The notes: a model not told the origin generated them from the sequence alone. A stretch of DNA of 64,000 bases from Achatina immaculata (GCA_009760885.1 CM019713.1:27122927-27186926), one strand, 5' to 3'; numbered from the stretch's first letter, positions 22,600-33,724 are shown. Program-made: numbers and translations.

Positions 22600-23565
22600 T
22601 CAGAGAAAAAAAGGTGGAAAACTAAAGAAGTTAAAGGAAGCTGAAGACATTGTTAATTCCAGCTGGGTGGAGACAGCCTGGAAAATAAGGCGCTGTTCTA
22701 GGACCCTCCGAGATCGTATATCAGCAGAACAAGAACGGATCGCACTAACAGAAATGTCCTGTTTTCCCCTGTGGTTGCTAAGGCAAAAATGTTTAACCAT
22801 AGGTATCCAGGCCCTCTTAGAAATATCATTAAGATGTTGGCGAAAACGATCTCATAAGCGTAGACCGGACTCCCCATGTACTTCATATCGCAACGTTTGC
22901 ACATATTAGCATAAATAGCAAGACGAAGATGGCTGCAAGACATCGTTGACGATCTGGAAATGGATGCAGCAGCAGCAGGCCATCTTGCTCACAACCGAGA
23001 GGCCTACAGGAGTGCTGTTTGGGAGGCAAAGTTCCGCAAGGGACATGCAAATGAATGAACATAGCATTGCCTGAAGTGCAGGTGAAACCCTCTTGAATTG
23101 ATAACGTGGACTTAGGGAAGGAGATCTGGCTAGCCTCGACAAAAAACGGACACGTTTTGCATCTACGGCGCTCGCAACGTCTGGTACCATAAAAAGTGTC
23201 ATCTGTCTTAAGGCGACTTCGAACTAAAAGGTCTCTGATGTTCTTGTCCCGTCTGTAGGCCACCAATGGGGGTTCCCAGAAAGTTCACGTGTATCAGGCT
23301 CGGCCTGGAGGAGATGGAGATGACGAAACAGCATTTTTTAACTGCCAAACCATGAGGATAGTGCGTGTCCGAGCTACAGTGTGGTTTAGGCGTGAGGGCT
23401 TGTTGCCGCCATATATGGCTAATGCTGTTCCAAAATGACGAGAGAACATGTTCTGGATAGCTGCGTTGAGGGAAGAAATCTAGCATTTTATGGCCTTGAT
23501 TCTGGAAATCGGGGCCTCCATAGGCTCTCAGAACCTTGTGTAAGAAACTGGTCAATTTGTTTGTT
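22600..23565 (-). mobile_element. Penelope-like element, 5'-truncated, split by RTE-B
   Basis: Minus strand, right to left. A PLE RT-thumb-like block comes first (YPEHVLSSFWNSISHIWR, then YPHGLAVKK). MVAYRRDKNIRDLLVRSRLK follows, then the linker RRCKTCPFF and EGFTCTSGNA. After the insertion are CKRCDMKYMG (GIY-YIG core), MVKHFCLSNHRGKQDIS and RRVLEQRLIFQ, the conserved C-terminal block. The RTE-B fragment 22921-23060 sits inside the GIY-YIG domain. Outside the insert the frame has few visible breaks, so it may be fairly young. Confidence 0.85.
22921..23060 (+). mobile_element. RTE-B 140-bp 3' fragment inserted in the PLE, 6-bp TSD
   Basis: It begins agacgaagatggctgcaag and reads RRWLQDIVDDLEMDAA, LAHNREAYRSAVWEAK and GHANE-stop. 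ATAGCA at 22915-22920 and 23061-23066 is the TSD. The insert ends two bases after TGA, so this LINE has essentially no 3' UTR. Confidence 0.85.
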
Positions 23566-23589
23566 AATCTGTTCGAGATTTTTAAAAAA

Positions 23590-23740
23590 CTGTTTCTATT
23601 TATAATCTATGGTCTATGTTGTACTGAGTTCTATTTATAATCCGTAGTCTATGTTGTATTTACTTTATTTATAACCTATAGTCTATGTTGTCTTTATTTC
23701 TATTTATAATCTATAGTCTATGTTGTCTTTAGTCAGTTTC
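23590..23740. repeat. Minisatellite, about 35-bp unit, 4 copies
   Basis: The unit is tctatttataatctatagtc + tatgttgtctttat, with small length changes between copies. Confidence 0.85.
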
Positions 23741-23767
23741 CCTAAGCAGCCCGTACCCCTCCCTCTG

Positions 23768-23769
<2 letters not shown>

Positions 23770-23813
<44 letters not shown>

Positions 23814-23891
23814 TCTTTTTCTAACCCTCTCTCTTTCTTTCTCTGATCTCTCTAAATTCTCGCTCTCACTCTCTTTTTATAACTTCTCACG

Positions 23892-23922
<31 letters not shown>

Positions 23923-24158
23923 AAACGCACTCCTTCGCTCTCTTTTTAACACCTCTTTCAATGTTTTTTTTCTCTTTCTTTCTGATCTTCCCATTTCACT
24001 GTCTTTTAGATATCTCTCTCTCTTTCTGACCTCTCTCTTTCTCTCTTTCAGATCTCTCTCTCTCTCTCTCTCTTTCTCACACACAACCACACACCAACAT
24101 ACAAATTGTTCTCTCTCTCTCTATTTCAATTTCACTCTCTCTCAATCTTGTTTGCCTA

Positions 24159-24212
<54 letters not shown>

Positions 24213-24265
24213 CTCCATCTCCCTTCCTTACTCCCCCTCCTCCTCTCTCCTCTCTTTCTCACTTT
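23770..24265. repeat. CT-rich low-complexity region
   Basis: (CT)n runs at 23770-23810, 23893-23917, 24050-24075 and 24160-24210 are separated by CT-rich text with short 'gatctctc' words. All frames are composition artefacts. Confidence 0.9.
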
Positions 24266-24269
24266 CTCT

Positions 24270-25424
24270 GTCCTTCTCCTCGTATCTGCATGATAAATGT
24301 CCGTATGTCTCATCTGTTACAAGCATTTTCACATATTCAGTGAAAACAAATGCCAACTTCCAGTGTCATGACAATATTTCACAATTCTTTTCTCATTCCC
24401 CCTTCCCCGGTCGACCAATGACAAATTCCCACACAAACGCTCACACAAATTCAATTTTCTGTCAGTGGCTGTTTCACCAGGACAATTCTGCCATCCCTTG
24501 ATATCCTACAAAAATATATTTTCAAGAATAAACGTCGAAAGAGTAAAATGATGGTGAAATGTGCTTTTTTTTTTTTAAAACGAGTTTTGAAGTTAAATTT
24601 CTAGAGATTATTGTTCCATCTATTTCTGGTTAGATTGAAAGCAAAAGAGGAAGAAAAATCAGTCACATAAGGTCAGGCTGACTTCTATCGATGTCTAGAT
24701 TAACAATCTCGTCCAGTAGCGCTCCGTAGAAGTCACATCAGCATTTTAGATGTGGAAAAGAGGGGGGGGGGGGGGTTTGTCATGAAAGACGAGTCGATGA
24801 ATATGAAGAAATATCCAGATGAAGACTGAATGGAATTTTGATTGAATTATAACTACTATCTGGTAAAATTTGAGTTTAGTGAAAGTAAAAGACACCTTTT
24901 AGTGACAAAAGTACTATACAATAGATGAAAACTATTTGTACCAGCAAAAACTGTTTGTACCAGCTCTATTGTCCCCCATTGAAACATCGATTCTAAAAAA
25001 AAAACATTTTTTTCCCCCAGAAATCGACTCCTGAACAAAGTTAATGGGCTTGGTCACAGGTGAATCACCACTGAAAGGGAATTCAGGATAACGAATTCTG
25101 TCTACGAGCGACTCTTTTATCTCCTCAGTTTCTTCCTGGTATTTTTATGAAGCGTACGGTTGTCTGATTTTAAAATTTACCCGTATTAAATCATTTTATC
25201 TTGGACTTTTCCTTTTAGTCATCATCCTGTGCCACCATCAAGGCAGGGACTGCCCTTAAGTGAATTTGAATCACGCTCTCTGTTCTTGTTTAAGCACCCG
25301 TTTAATACTGATGTCGTATGTTGCTGTTACTAATCTTGTTGCTGTTACTATCTTGTTCTTCTCTGTAAGGACATCACTGTCCGGTCTCCTTTTCAATTCC
25401 ATGCAGTAACATAGGAGGGTGATG
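24270..25424. other. No recognisable gene; G homopolymer
   Basis: Single-copy-looking sequence with a long G run near 24760-24776. A ~15-bp direct repeat (ttgctgttactat) lies near 25320-25350. No supported gene. Confidence 0.45.
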
Positions 25425-25930
25425 TTAACTGGAATAAAATGTGCAAATATAAAACTCCTCCTCATCACTTTTCAGCAAAGTCCCTACCACTTTCAGGACG
25501 GGCCTGCCTGGGTTCCTAGAGGAACAAATGTCCTCCGACTGATTCTGTAGCCAACTGTACATCGCCTCTTTCATCTCTTCGCATGTATCGAACTTCTTCC
25601 AACCTAACGCCTCATTTAGGGGTTCCAAAAATATTATAATCACTTGGTTCCTGGTCTGGTGAATATGCTGGATGTGGAAGACACTCCAAACACAGGTTTT
25701 AATGTGATAAGCGGCTGCACATGTTGCATGAGGCTACGATTTATCACACGGTGAAGCAAACCACCAGAACTGAGGAAACTGCGACGCTTTGAGATGACTG
25801 CAGGTATCAAATGTTTCTCAAGTAGATAAAAGTATGCTTCGTTGCGGGCAGTGGTTCCTCTGGACATGTAATGTTCCGGGACTGGACTTCTACAATCCCA
25901 GGGGAGGGTGACCACAAACTTTTCGGACAA
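25425..25930 (-). pseudogene. Mariner transposase C-terminal remnant
   Basis: On the minus strand a first segment (25930-25640) reads TLPWDCRSPVPEHYMSRGTT, then KRRSFLSSGGLL. These are Mos1/mariner-like catalytic-core motifs. A second segment (25643-25425) reads LNEALGWKKFDTCEEMKEAM and YSWLQNQSED, the mariner C-terminus. Between them, in yet another frame, is the HPAYSPDQEPSD motif holding the third catalytic Asp, so at least two frameshifts have occurred. The N-terminal half and both inverted repeats were not found. It is a different lineage from the 4.4-kb element. Confidence 0.8.
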
Positions 25931-25974
25931 CGGAGTTGTACGGAATTTTATTGGTTTGGAGAGAGAGAAAGAGT

Positions 25975-26060
25975 GCCATCATCCCCTGCTGGCTGATTTT
26001 GTATCTGACTGTAGGTAATGTATTCCTTGCTGGCTGACTTTATATCTGGCTGTAGGTAAT
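25975..26060. repeat. Short direct duplication, about 50 bp x2
   Basis: gctggctgattttgtatctg + actgtaggtaatgtat is repeated with minor changes. A similar two-copy duplication (gatgtggttccttgacaagg, about 41 bp) is at 26345-26410. Confidence 0.7.
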
Positions 26061-26089
26061 GTATGTATCTAAAGAGAGATAGGGACAGA

Positions 26090-26132
<43 letters not shown>
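26090..26132. repeat. (GA)n microsatellite
   Basis: An uninterrupted GA run. Confidence 0.95.
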
Positions 26133-26134
<2 letters not shown>

Positions 26135-26539
26135 AGTATAACGTTTCTGTGCTACAAATGTCTGCTACTCTATTTGAAAATTGTAGAGCAAAATGCGATT
26201 TCTTTTTACCTCCCCCTCCCCCTTTTACCATCTTTCTTAGCTTGTCTTTCTTCCTGATGGTTCTCTCTGTGCTTGTCTTTCCTTTGACACTAAGTGTTAG
26301 TCTGAGGTGTTCAGGCACGATAGGATCATATACATGTAGACAATTATGTGGTTCCTTGACAAGGTACGACCACATAGACAATGATGTGGTTCCTTGACAA
26401 GGTACGACAACATAGCCATTGATGTGCTTTCTCTGTAAATGTTAAAAGGTTACGGAACCCTTGTTAAAATGTGAAGATGTGTGCAAAGGGAAAGGTACTC
26501 ATGCATTCAACCATTTACATTGCTGACTTAACAGGTAGT

Positions 26540-27083
26540 TATTTCTGGGTCCAGCATCATTTAGAAATAAAAGACGGGAAATCAAAAGAAGACAAGAAGC
26601 TGCATCACAGAAACTAGCGCAAGTGAAGAGCATGTGGCAAGGTACCAACAAAGCTCTATATATACAAAGAGCTTGCATATTCCCAGTGGCAACGCACGGA
26701 CTCGAAACATTGGAACTTAAATCACTAGACAAGAGAATAAGAGCATTTGAAATGAATTGTTGTAGAAAGGCACTTAGAATGTCATGGATGCTAGTGGGAT
26801 TAGACGTCGCAGAAAATTGGCTATTTAACACCATAAAAATGAGAAAGCTGAGATACTTCGGCCACATCAAGAGACATAACAGCCAGGAGAGGTTGATAGT
26901 AGAAGGAATAACGCCTGGCAGAAGAGAAAAGGGACGACCTCGCCGAAGGTGAACTCAGGACATCACCGGAAAAAAAAATCTGAATGTTTCATTGCGAAAT
27001 GCTGGTCAACATACGCAAGACAGCACTGCACGCAGGTAGGCAGTGAGAGGGACAACGTTCTGGAAAGGACACGTCACATGAGG
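26540..27083 (+). mobile_element. LINE family F (RTE-like), C-terminal copy with (AAG)n tail
   Basis: The frame at 26623-26952 reads AQVKSMWQGTNKALYIQRAC, IFPVATHGLETLE, then IKMRKLRYFGHIKRHNSQER and GRREKGRPRRR. It then shifts through NVSLRNAG to WKGHVT-stop. The stop TGA is followed at once by GGAAGAAGAAG. RT catalytic motifs are missing (5' truncation). Confidence 0.8.
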
Positions 27084-27140
27084 AAGAAGAAGAAGAAGAA
27101 GAAGAAGAAGAAGAAGAAGAAGCAGAAGAAGAAGAAGAAT
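27084..27140. repeat. (AAG)n array, LINE F tail
   Basis: About 18 AAG units with one CAG interruption, directly abutting the LINE F stop codon. Confidence 0.95.
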
Positions 27141-27163
27141 TCCATAAAGTGTAGGAATGCATA

Positions 27164-27686
27164 TGTTTCTCATTCTGAGAATGAGAAACATATTAGCTAA
27201 CACATCCTTATCAATGAGAGTTAGAAAACGAGTTCTAAAATGCTATATTGAACCTATCTTGTTATATGGAAGTGAATCATGGACAATAGGCAAGTCTGCA
27301 CAAAAATCATTGGAAGCAGCAGAAATGTGGTTTATTAGAAGAATGTTGCGAATCCCCTGGACAGCAAAAATAGCTAATGAAGAATGTATGAGAAGAGCTG
27401 AAGAGACAAAAAAACCTTGTTAGAAAGATAAGAGAGAGACAATGTACATTCATAGGACATGCAATGAGAAGAGGGGGCATTGAAAATATTATAACAACAG
27501 GAAAAATAGAAGGAAGAAGATCAAGAGGAAGACCAAGAGAAATGATACTGGACAGTCTGACGGGATGGTGTGAGAGGAGATCACCAACTGAACTGATGGC
27601 CTGCATGAAGGATCATGTACTCTGGAGAAGCATAATAGCCAACGCCAGTCGGCACGGCACCTGATGATGATGATGATGATGATGAT
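27164..27686 (+). mobile_element. LINE family C (RTE-like), 523 bp, with 9-bp TSD and inverted 5' end
   Basis: GAATGCATA flanks the copy (27155-27163 and 27687-27695). The coding part reads MRNILANTSLSM, CYIEPILLYGSESWT, AEMWFIRRMLRIPWTAK, FIGHAMRRGGIENI, RRSRGRPREMILDSL, and ends ASRHGT. It stops at a TGA that begins (TGATGA)n. One frameshift occurs near 27415. The first bases (tgtttctcattc) are an inverted copy of the start of the coding part, forming a 33-bp hairpin at 27161-27193. Confidence 0.9.
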
Positions 27687-27699
27687 GAATGCATAACAT

Positions 27700-28024
27700 A
27701 TTCATTCTGTTCACAGCATCCTCAGAGGATTTTATTTCGTTTTCCGATTAATTTTTCCTTTTTGTCTCATTGTTCTGACTAACTTAAAAAAAAATGTTAC
27801 ATATAAAATAAATCTCAAAAACTGATTTAATATTTAAGCTAAATGCCTTAACATGTCAAGCTCTCTTTTAAAAGTTTATTTAATAACCACCCCTTCAAGC
27901 CGAAGACAACCAATAAAATTCACAGTAGCTCGGAGCGCCTTAACTGACTTGTATAACGAATCTTTTACATAAGATAAGACGAGTTATTGATATTTGATTA
28001 TAATGTTACGCAGAGGGCACCATC
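27700..28024. other. No recognisable feature
   Basis: AT-rich sequence between LINE C and the mariner remnant; nothing supported. Confidence 0.4.
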
Positions 28025-28668
28025 ATGTGTCACGTGACGACGCGGAGCATAGACAAAATGGCGGGTGCTGAAGTTTGTTTCGTCAAAGTGCTGTTAATGA
28101 GTTCCTCGTTAAGGAGGAAATCCCCGCTGCTGAAATTCACCAAAGACTTCAGCTTGCTTATGGAGATGTGTGTATGGGGTGCTAGCAGTGTTAGGAGGTG
28201 GGTGAAACATTTCAAAGTTGGAAACACGAGCTTTCAAAACATGCCTCGCAGCGATAGCCCTCGAACTGCCTCCACTAAACGCAACGTGGAAAGGGCTGAC
28301 GACATCATTAAAGAAGACAGACGTATCACAGTATCTGAAATCGCTGTAAATCTTGGAATAGGACATACTGCAGTACAGGACATGATTGAAACCCAAGGCT
28401 ATAGAAAATGTTGAGCCCGCTGGGTCCCACAGGAGAGACCGTCCAGAAAGCAGTGCGTCTGTGCCGTCGATCAGTTGGAAGGGAACTCTACTGGGAGGGT
28501 ATTTTCAAACTTGCAGAGCGATGGGCAAAATGTGTGCAGAAAAGTGGAGATTATGTTGAAAAGTGAACAAAATGATACAGATTAAGAGGACAGATTTATA
28601 TTTCCTCTCTGTATAAATTCTGATTTTTAAAACACTTTTGTTCACGACTTTCAGTATGACCCTCGTAT
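28025..28668 (+). pseudogene. Mariner transposase remnant, internally deleted
   Basis: The frame at 28025-28414 carries the DNA-binding half: VRRWVKHFKVGNTSFQNMPR, DSPRTASTKRNVERADDII, ITVSEIAVNLGIGHTAVQDM and IETQGYRK, typical of mariner paired-type HTH domains. After ARWVP the core is deleted. The extreme C-terminus follows in another frame (RWAKCVQKSGDYVEK). The sequence ends ..ttcagtatgaccctcgta, which looks like a mariner inverted repeat. A worn partner may lie near 28007. No DDD triad remains. Confidence 0.8.
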
Positions 28669-28689
28669 ATATATATATATTTATTACAC

Positions 28690-30655
28690 CTTACATCCTC
28701 CCCGTGCCCTTAAACGTCACATAGGGCTCGCACAGTTGTTTGCCAAGTTTTCCTGATCTCAGAGAGTCTTTCAACTTCATCAAGGGATGTTATGCCCACT
28801 AAACTGGCTTTTTTTTACAGTACCCTCTTTAGAGTTTCACGTGGTCGACCTCTTTTTCTTCGGCCTGTTGTGCTCCACTTAATATCTTGTTTTTGGTATT
28901 CTCTGATTGTTACTTCTCAGCACATGGCCTACATATGTCCATCTTCTTTTTCTGATCACCCATGGGACTATTTGTTGTTTGCGCATCTGTCTTATCTCTG
29001 CGTTGTTCCACTTTATAACAAGTATTTTCAGGAGGTATTTTTTTTCAAAAGTATTTTTATTGTTTATTTTTTTAGTTGATTTCCAGCATTTGCATGCATA
29101 TATGAAGGTGGATATCACATTCGAAATGAATAATCTTAACTTTGTTTTTGAATTTCATATGTTCTCAAGATTTTTGAAGGACAATGCTACTTTTGCAATT
29201 CTAATTAATCATGGTCTATGTAGCTGCCAAGGTATGCAAATTAGTTTACTTCATCAATAGCTGCTCTTTCTATGGATATTTTTCCTTCTTGATTAATAAG
29301 AAATTTCATAGTTTTGTTTTGTCTTTGTTAATTTAAAGACATATTTTGCTAGCCAAGGAAGACAGGGAATCTGTTTTTTTTTGCTGCATTGATTTCACAT
29401 ATTCACTGAGAAGAGTTATATCATCTGCAAAATCAAGATCTTCTATTTGGGTCCCATGTACAGAATCGATGCCTGTCGTAACGGTACAGCATCTTTTCAT
29501 TATAAAGTCTATAGCAATTCCAAAAAACAAGGGAGATAATATAAATCCTTGTTTCACACTTGCTTCAATCTGAAACCATTCGCTCATTCTTTCTTCTGTT
29601 TTGACTGCACAAACATATCCGTTGTAGACCCCTCTAATGATGTTGACAATTTTAGATGGTATCCCATATAGTCTTAAATTCTCCACAGTGAATCTCTGTA
29701 TGTACTATCAAATGGCTTTTTAAAAATTCTATAAAGTTCAGGATTAATGGTTTCTGATTTTCAATATGTTCTTCAAGTATTATTCTTAGAGTAAGGATCT
29801 GGAAGAGACAGCTTCTCCCTTTTCGAAATCCTGCCTGTTCTTCTCTCATTGCAGTATCCACTACATCCTTGACTATATTCAGAATCACTTTACAAAACAC
29901 CTTTGACACAATTGGTAGTAAGGTTACACCCCTCCAGTTATAGCAGTCTCTGAGGTTACAAAACACTTTTGACACAACTGATAGTAAGGTTACACCCCTC
30001 CAGTTATTGCAGTCTCTGAGGTTGCCTTTTGTGTGTGTGTGGGGGGGGGGGAGGGGGGTATTTTCACAATGATTCTCTTTTTCCATTTAGAGGGGACCTT
30101 TTCTTCTTTCCAAATTGTATTAAACATTCTTTGCAGTTGGCTCATGCTGTTACTGTTAATAACTTTTAACATCTCGACTACTATTTCATCTTGAACTACA
30201 GCTTTGTTGTTAGCCATTAGATTCACTGATGTTTCAGTTTCATTCAGTGTAACTTCATCTAAGTTGACATTTAGTTGTGGGTCTGGTAAATCGGTTTCAA
30301 GATTTATTAATTCATTTGGGTGTGGTTGATTAAGTATTTCTTGGAAGTGTTTGGCCCATCTTTGCTTTTGGTCTTTACTTGATGTTAACGGGTTGCCTGT
30401 TTTGTTAAAGACTGGTCTTTCTCTGGAGGTAATAGCACCTGTTAGCTTCTTCTGTATGTTATATAGCATTTTGCTGTCTCCTGTTTTTGCTGGATTTTCT
30501 GTTTCTTTTGCCATATTATCCATATATTCTCGTTTGTCTCTTCTAGCTGAACTTTTTACTTTATTGTCTTGTTCTGTGCCAAAACATTTCCAAGATCTGT
30601 CTTTACATTGAGCATGGCTAATTTGGCTGATCGTCTTTAATGTATGTATTTCCAT
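28690..30655 (-). mobile_element. LINE family E (APE-type non-LTR), 5'-truncated
   Basis: Reading leftward: a pre-RT region (30655-30100) with KMLYNIQKKLTGAITS, NKAVVQDEIVVEML and WKKRIIVKIP. Then a duplicated LRDC.NWRGVTLL block, EEQAGFRKGRSC, GIPSKIVNIIRGVYNGYVC, SVKQGFILSPLFF and the intact catalytic LDFADDITLLS. Then the C-terminal region shared with 15290-15800 (GHVLR..). The stop is followed by a (TA)n-like tail at about 28665-28683. Frames are broken in several places, including at a (GT)n/(G)n insertion near 30032-30058. Confidence 0.85.
29333..30655 (-). pseudogene. LINE E reverse transcriptase, broken
   Basis: Three open segments (30655-29990, 30086-29652 and 29686-29333) together cover the RT. 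The catalytic FADD box is intact. Breaks are: the low-complexity insertion between IVKIP and NLRDC, a tandem repeat of about 64 bp covering NWRGVTLL..SKVFC, and a lost stretch after RIILEEHIE. There motif A's first Asp region is degraded to FIEFLKS. No activity expected. Confidence 0.8.
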
Positions 30656-30793
30656 GTGTTACCTGATATCCATGCTTTTCTACTTGTTGATTGCATTCCA
30701 GCAATATATAGGTTCCATACATGAGTTACAAAAAACAGTGAAATTTATCCAAGAGACAGGACTGCAGATATAGACAGACAATGGGAACGAAGA

Positions 30794-30794
<1 letters not shown>

Positions 30795-30852
<58 letters not shown>
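30795..30852. repeat. (TA)n microsatellite
   Basis: About 28 uninterrupted AT units. Confidence 0.97.
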
Positions 30853-30853
<1 letters not shown>

Positions 30854-30929
30854 TCGTCTCATTGTTGCCTTATGTCGAGGTTCGGTCACATCTTTTTCTG
30901 GATGTCTTCTAGAGTGATCAAACATTTTA

Positions 30930-31235
30930 TGTGTTTACCCAACATACAAACCTTTTCTCCAGTGTACAAATCGTTTCCCTAACATAAAACGTTTCCTCCA
31001 AAATACAGATCTTTTCTGCCCCATACAAACCTTTCTTCATCATATCAATCTTTTCCCCAAAATAGAAAACTTTTATCTAACATGCAAAACATTTCCCAGC
31101 ATGCAAACCTTTCCTCTAATATATAAACCCTTCCTCCAACATACAGACCGTTCATCCAATATATAAACCTTTCGTCCAACACACAAACCTTTTCTCTTAC
31201 ATAGAAAACCATTTCTGTAGAATACAAACCTATTA
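30930..31235. repeat. Degenerate minisatellite, about 22-bp unit, about 14 copies
   Basis: The unit approximates aacatacaaaccttttctcc. Copies vary at many positions and in length (21-24 bp), indicating an old array. Confidence 0.8.
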
Positions 31236-31436
31236 ATTAAATCCGACACATATTCTTAATCCTGCACTCTTAATCAGCCCTCTTTGTACTCCCACTTCCT
31301 TTTTTTTTTCTTTGCCACCAAAATCTTTGTTGTTATCAACAGAACGCGATATTGATGGCTTTCGTCCTTCCCCATTTTGGTTTGTCAAAAAAAGAAATTT
31401 AAAAAGGACGTTATATTACCTGCGATGTGTCTGTAT

Positions 31437-31823
31437 GTATATGTGTGTGTGTGTGTGTGTGTGGCTGTGTGGGTGCGTGTGTATGTGTGTGTGGGGGGTG
31501 TATTTTGTCTTATACCTCCTCTTCACATTTGTCTACCGCCATTGTTCGTTACGTTTGTGTCGGGAGTACATGATTTTATCTTCCAATAAATATCCTTTTT
31601 TTATAATGTTCGTTCTTTCTTAAGCTGGTGATAATGAGAACTTTGGACGCCCGTAAACCCCCCCCCCACCCCCCCACCCCCACCACCACTCCCCTACTAT
31701 AGCGAACTTGTTGATACGGCAGCAACAGTTTATCTCTTAACACACTGACAGACCGCACTACCCTGTCCTTTTTCAGAGACGAGATACAATTATCATATCT
31801 CAGAAGAGTTGCCACTAGCAAAT

Positions 31824-31860
<37 letters not shown>

Positions 31861-32035
31861 GTGGGGTGTGAGTGTGTGTGGAGTGTGGGGGTGTGGATGT
31901 GTGAGTGTGTGTGGAGTGTGGGGGTATGGGTGTGTGTGAGTTTGTTTGGGGTGTGGGCGGTGTGAGTGTGTGTGGGTGTGTTGTGGGTGTGTGGCTTTGG
32001 TTTGGTTTATGTGTGGGCGTGTGTGGGTGTTGACT
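31437..32035. repeat. GT-rich and C-rich low-complexity tracts
   Basis: (GT)n occurs at 31437-31495, C-rich runs at 31658-31690, and (GT)n with GGGTGTGT variants at 31825-32030. The bases between show no gene. Confidence 0.85.
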
Positions 32036-32269
32036 TTAGTGTAATTGCAGGGACCCTTCAAATCACAGCCTCCGCATGGAAGGCTTAGTCATTAAGTAGC
32101 TGAACTGCCTCCAAGCTCTCGGTTCAGTTAAATTCATCTGATTCTTGTATGTGTATAAACCTTTCACTTCTCTCATTTTGAGACTAATATTTCAACATAT
32201 AATGTAAACATTATGTAAGAAGTTGCTCCTCTCTTTGTAGAAAGGCCTGTGTCCGTTGCATTTACATTA

Positions 32270-32490
32270 CAGCAGGGGTGCGAAGTGTTAGAGTGTTAGC
32301 GCCTTCACACTCCTAGACCACAACAGCATTTGAAGTAGGGATGCCAAGACCTGTTCTTGCTGCCTTGGCTTTCCTAGGGACGCCCCAGGCAGAGTCACGA
32401 TCATTCTGAGAATCGAACCCGTGTTTCTCAATTTTTTAAATCGATTTTGAAGCCCAGTGCCACAGTGCCACAGTGCCACAGTGCCACAAT
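32270..32490 (-). mobile_element. Possible tRNA-derived SINE, worn
   Basis: The minus strand has a B-box-like GGGTTCGATTCTC (about 32417-32405). The body block ggaaagccaaggcagcaaga lies downstream. The A-box region is replaced by a short tandem repeat (ctgtggca)n at 32455-32490. It does not clearly match the other SINEs here. Confidence 0.35.
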
Positions 32491-32579
32491 GCCCCATTTC
32501 TCAAGTTAAACAAAGCGAGAAACATTCTTTTTCATACAAAGAGACAAGTAAAAGTTAAAAAAAATGTTCATAAAATTTA

Positions 32580-32985
32580 TATTCTATATACAAGAAGACA
32601 TAAATGTATAAATATATTAAATGCATATAAAAGTATATAAATACGTTTAAAATACATAGATGCATATAGTAGTGTATAAATGCATATAATAGTATATAAA
32701 TGATTATTAAGTATACAAATGCATATAAAAGTATACAAATGCATATAAAAGTGCATAACTGGATATAAAAATATATAAATAAATATAAAAGTATATAAAT
32801 GCATATAAAAATATATAATACATATAAAAGTATATAAATGCACACTAAAGTATATAAATGCATATAAAAGTATATAAATACGTATAGAAGAGTATAAACA
32901 AATATAAACGAATATAAGTGCATGTGAAAGTATAAACATGCATATAAAAGTATATAAATGGTATAAAAGTATATAAATACACACG
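32580..32985. repeat. Minisatellite, 20-bp unit, about 20 copies
   Basis: The unit is aaatgcatataaaagtatat. AT-rich, with scattered point changes. Minus-strand frames rich in Tyr/Ile/Phe are artefacts. Confidence 0.9.
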
Positions 32986-33199
32986 TGCTATCCCGTGGTC
33001 ATGAATGAGAACTCTTTATTTTTCTACGAACAGAAAAGCGCTGGTCCCCGTGCCTCTTTCATCACTGTCACGGAATCTCCCCTTCCCGAGCCGATTAGAA
33101 AAACAAAACTCCAGTGACAAAATGAAGACTTTCCTAATTTCCAGCCCAGCTCGCCCAGTGGCCAGAAAGCGTCTAGTTACGCTCTGGAAGGCGGAGGAT

Positions 33200-33222
33200 G
33201 GCGGGGGGGGGGGGGGGGGGGA
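33200..33222. repeat. G homopolymer run
   Basis: About 20 G with one early interruption. The flanks 33000-33330 hold no supported feature. Confidence 0.9.
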
Positions 33223-33329
33223 AGGGTCGATAGACTCCCAGACAGAAACTATCTCTCTGGAAATCTAGAATCCAAGATACTAAAAAATTAACCTAACAGT
33301 CTGAATTACCACTAACCACAAGTATGAGA

Positions 33330-33440
33330 CTCTGTATCAGGGCTTCTAACCTGGTCTACAATCTCCATTAACGGGGGACACTGGTCCTGTATCAGGACTT
33401 TAACCTGGTCTACAATCTCCATTAACGGGGACACTGGTCC
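33330..33440. repeat. Two-copy tandem duplication, about 55 bp
   Basis: ctgtatcaggacttctaacc + tggtctacaatctccattaacgggg is present twice, differing by small indels. Confidence 0.85.
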
Positions 33441-33724
33441 ATCTGAAAGCGCGTAACTTAATAACTTAATTCTTCTGCAAATATTTCCAGAGCCCCACTA
33501 GGTTTTTGTTCACAGGCTTTCTATTTTGGCCATATCGAACTGGACTAGAAAAGACCCAGTTCTGTAACGGAGTTTCATGAGTTTATAGGCAGAAACGAAA
33601 ACATCTGATTATCTTTCTCTTTTTGTCACCTAGGACTTATTCCCGAATATTCATTTTCTGTATATTCGTTTACATTAATAAATGGACGTGAAAACATAGT
33701 CTTAGACTGTGTCTCGCCTTAGAA

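Noticed and set aside
23887..24501. Arg/Glu-rich and Ser/Leu-rich frames
   Set aside because: Translations of CT/GA microsatellites without any non-repetitive domain.
28679..30655. Host gene on the plus strand opposite LINE E
   Set aside because: Plus-strand frames are shadows; the conserved RT motifs are all on the minus strand.
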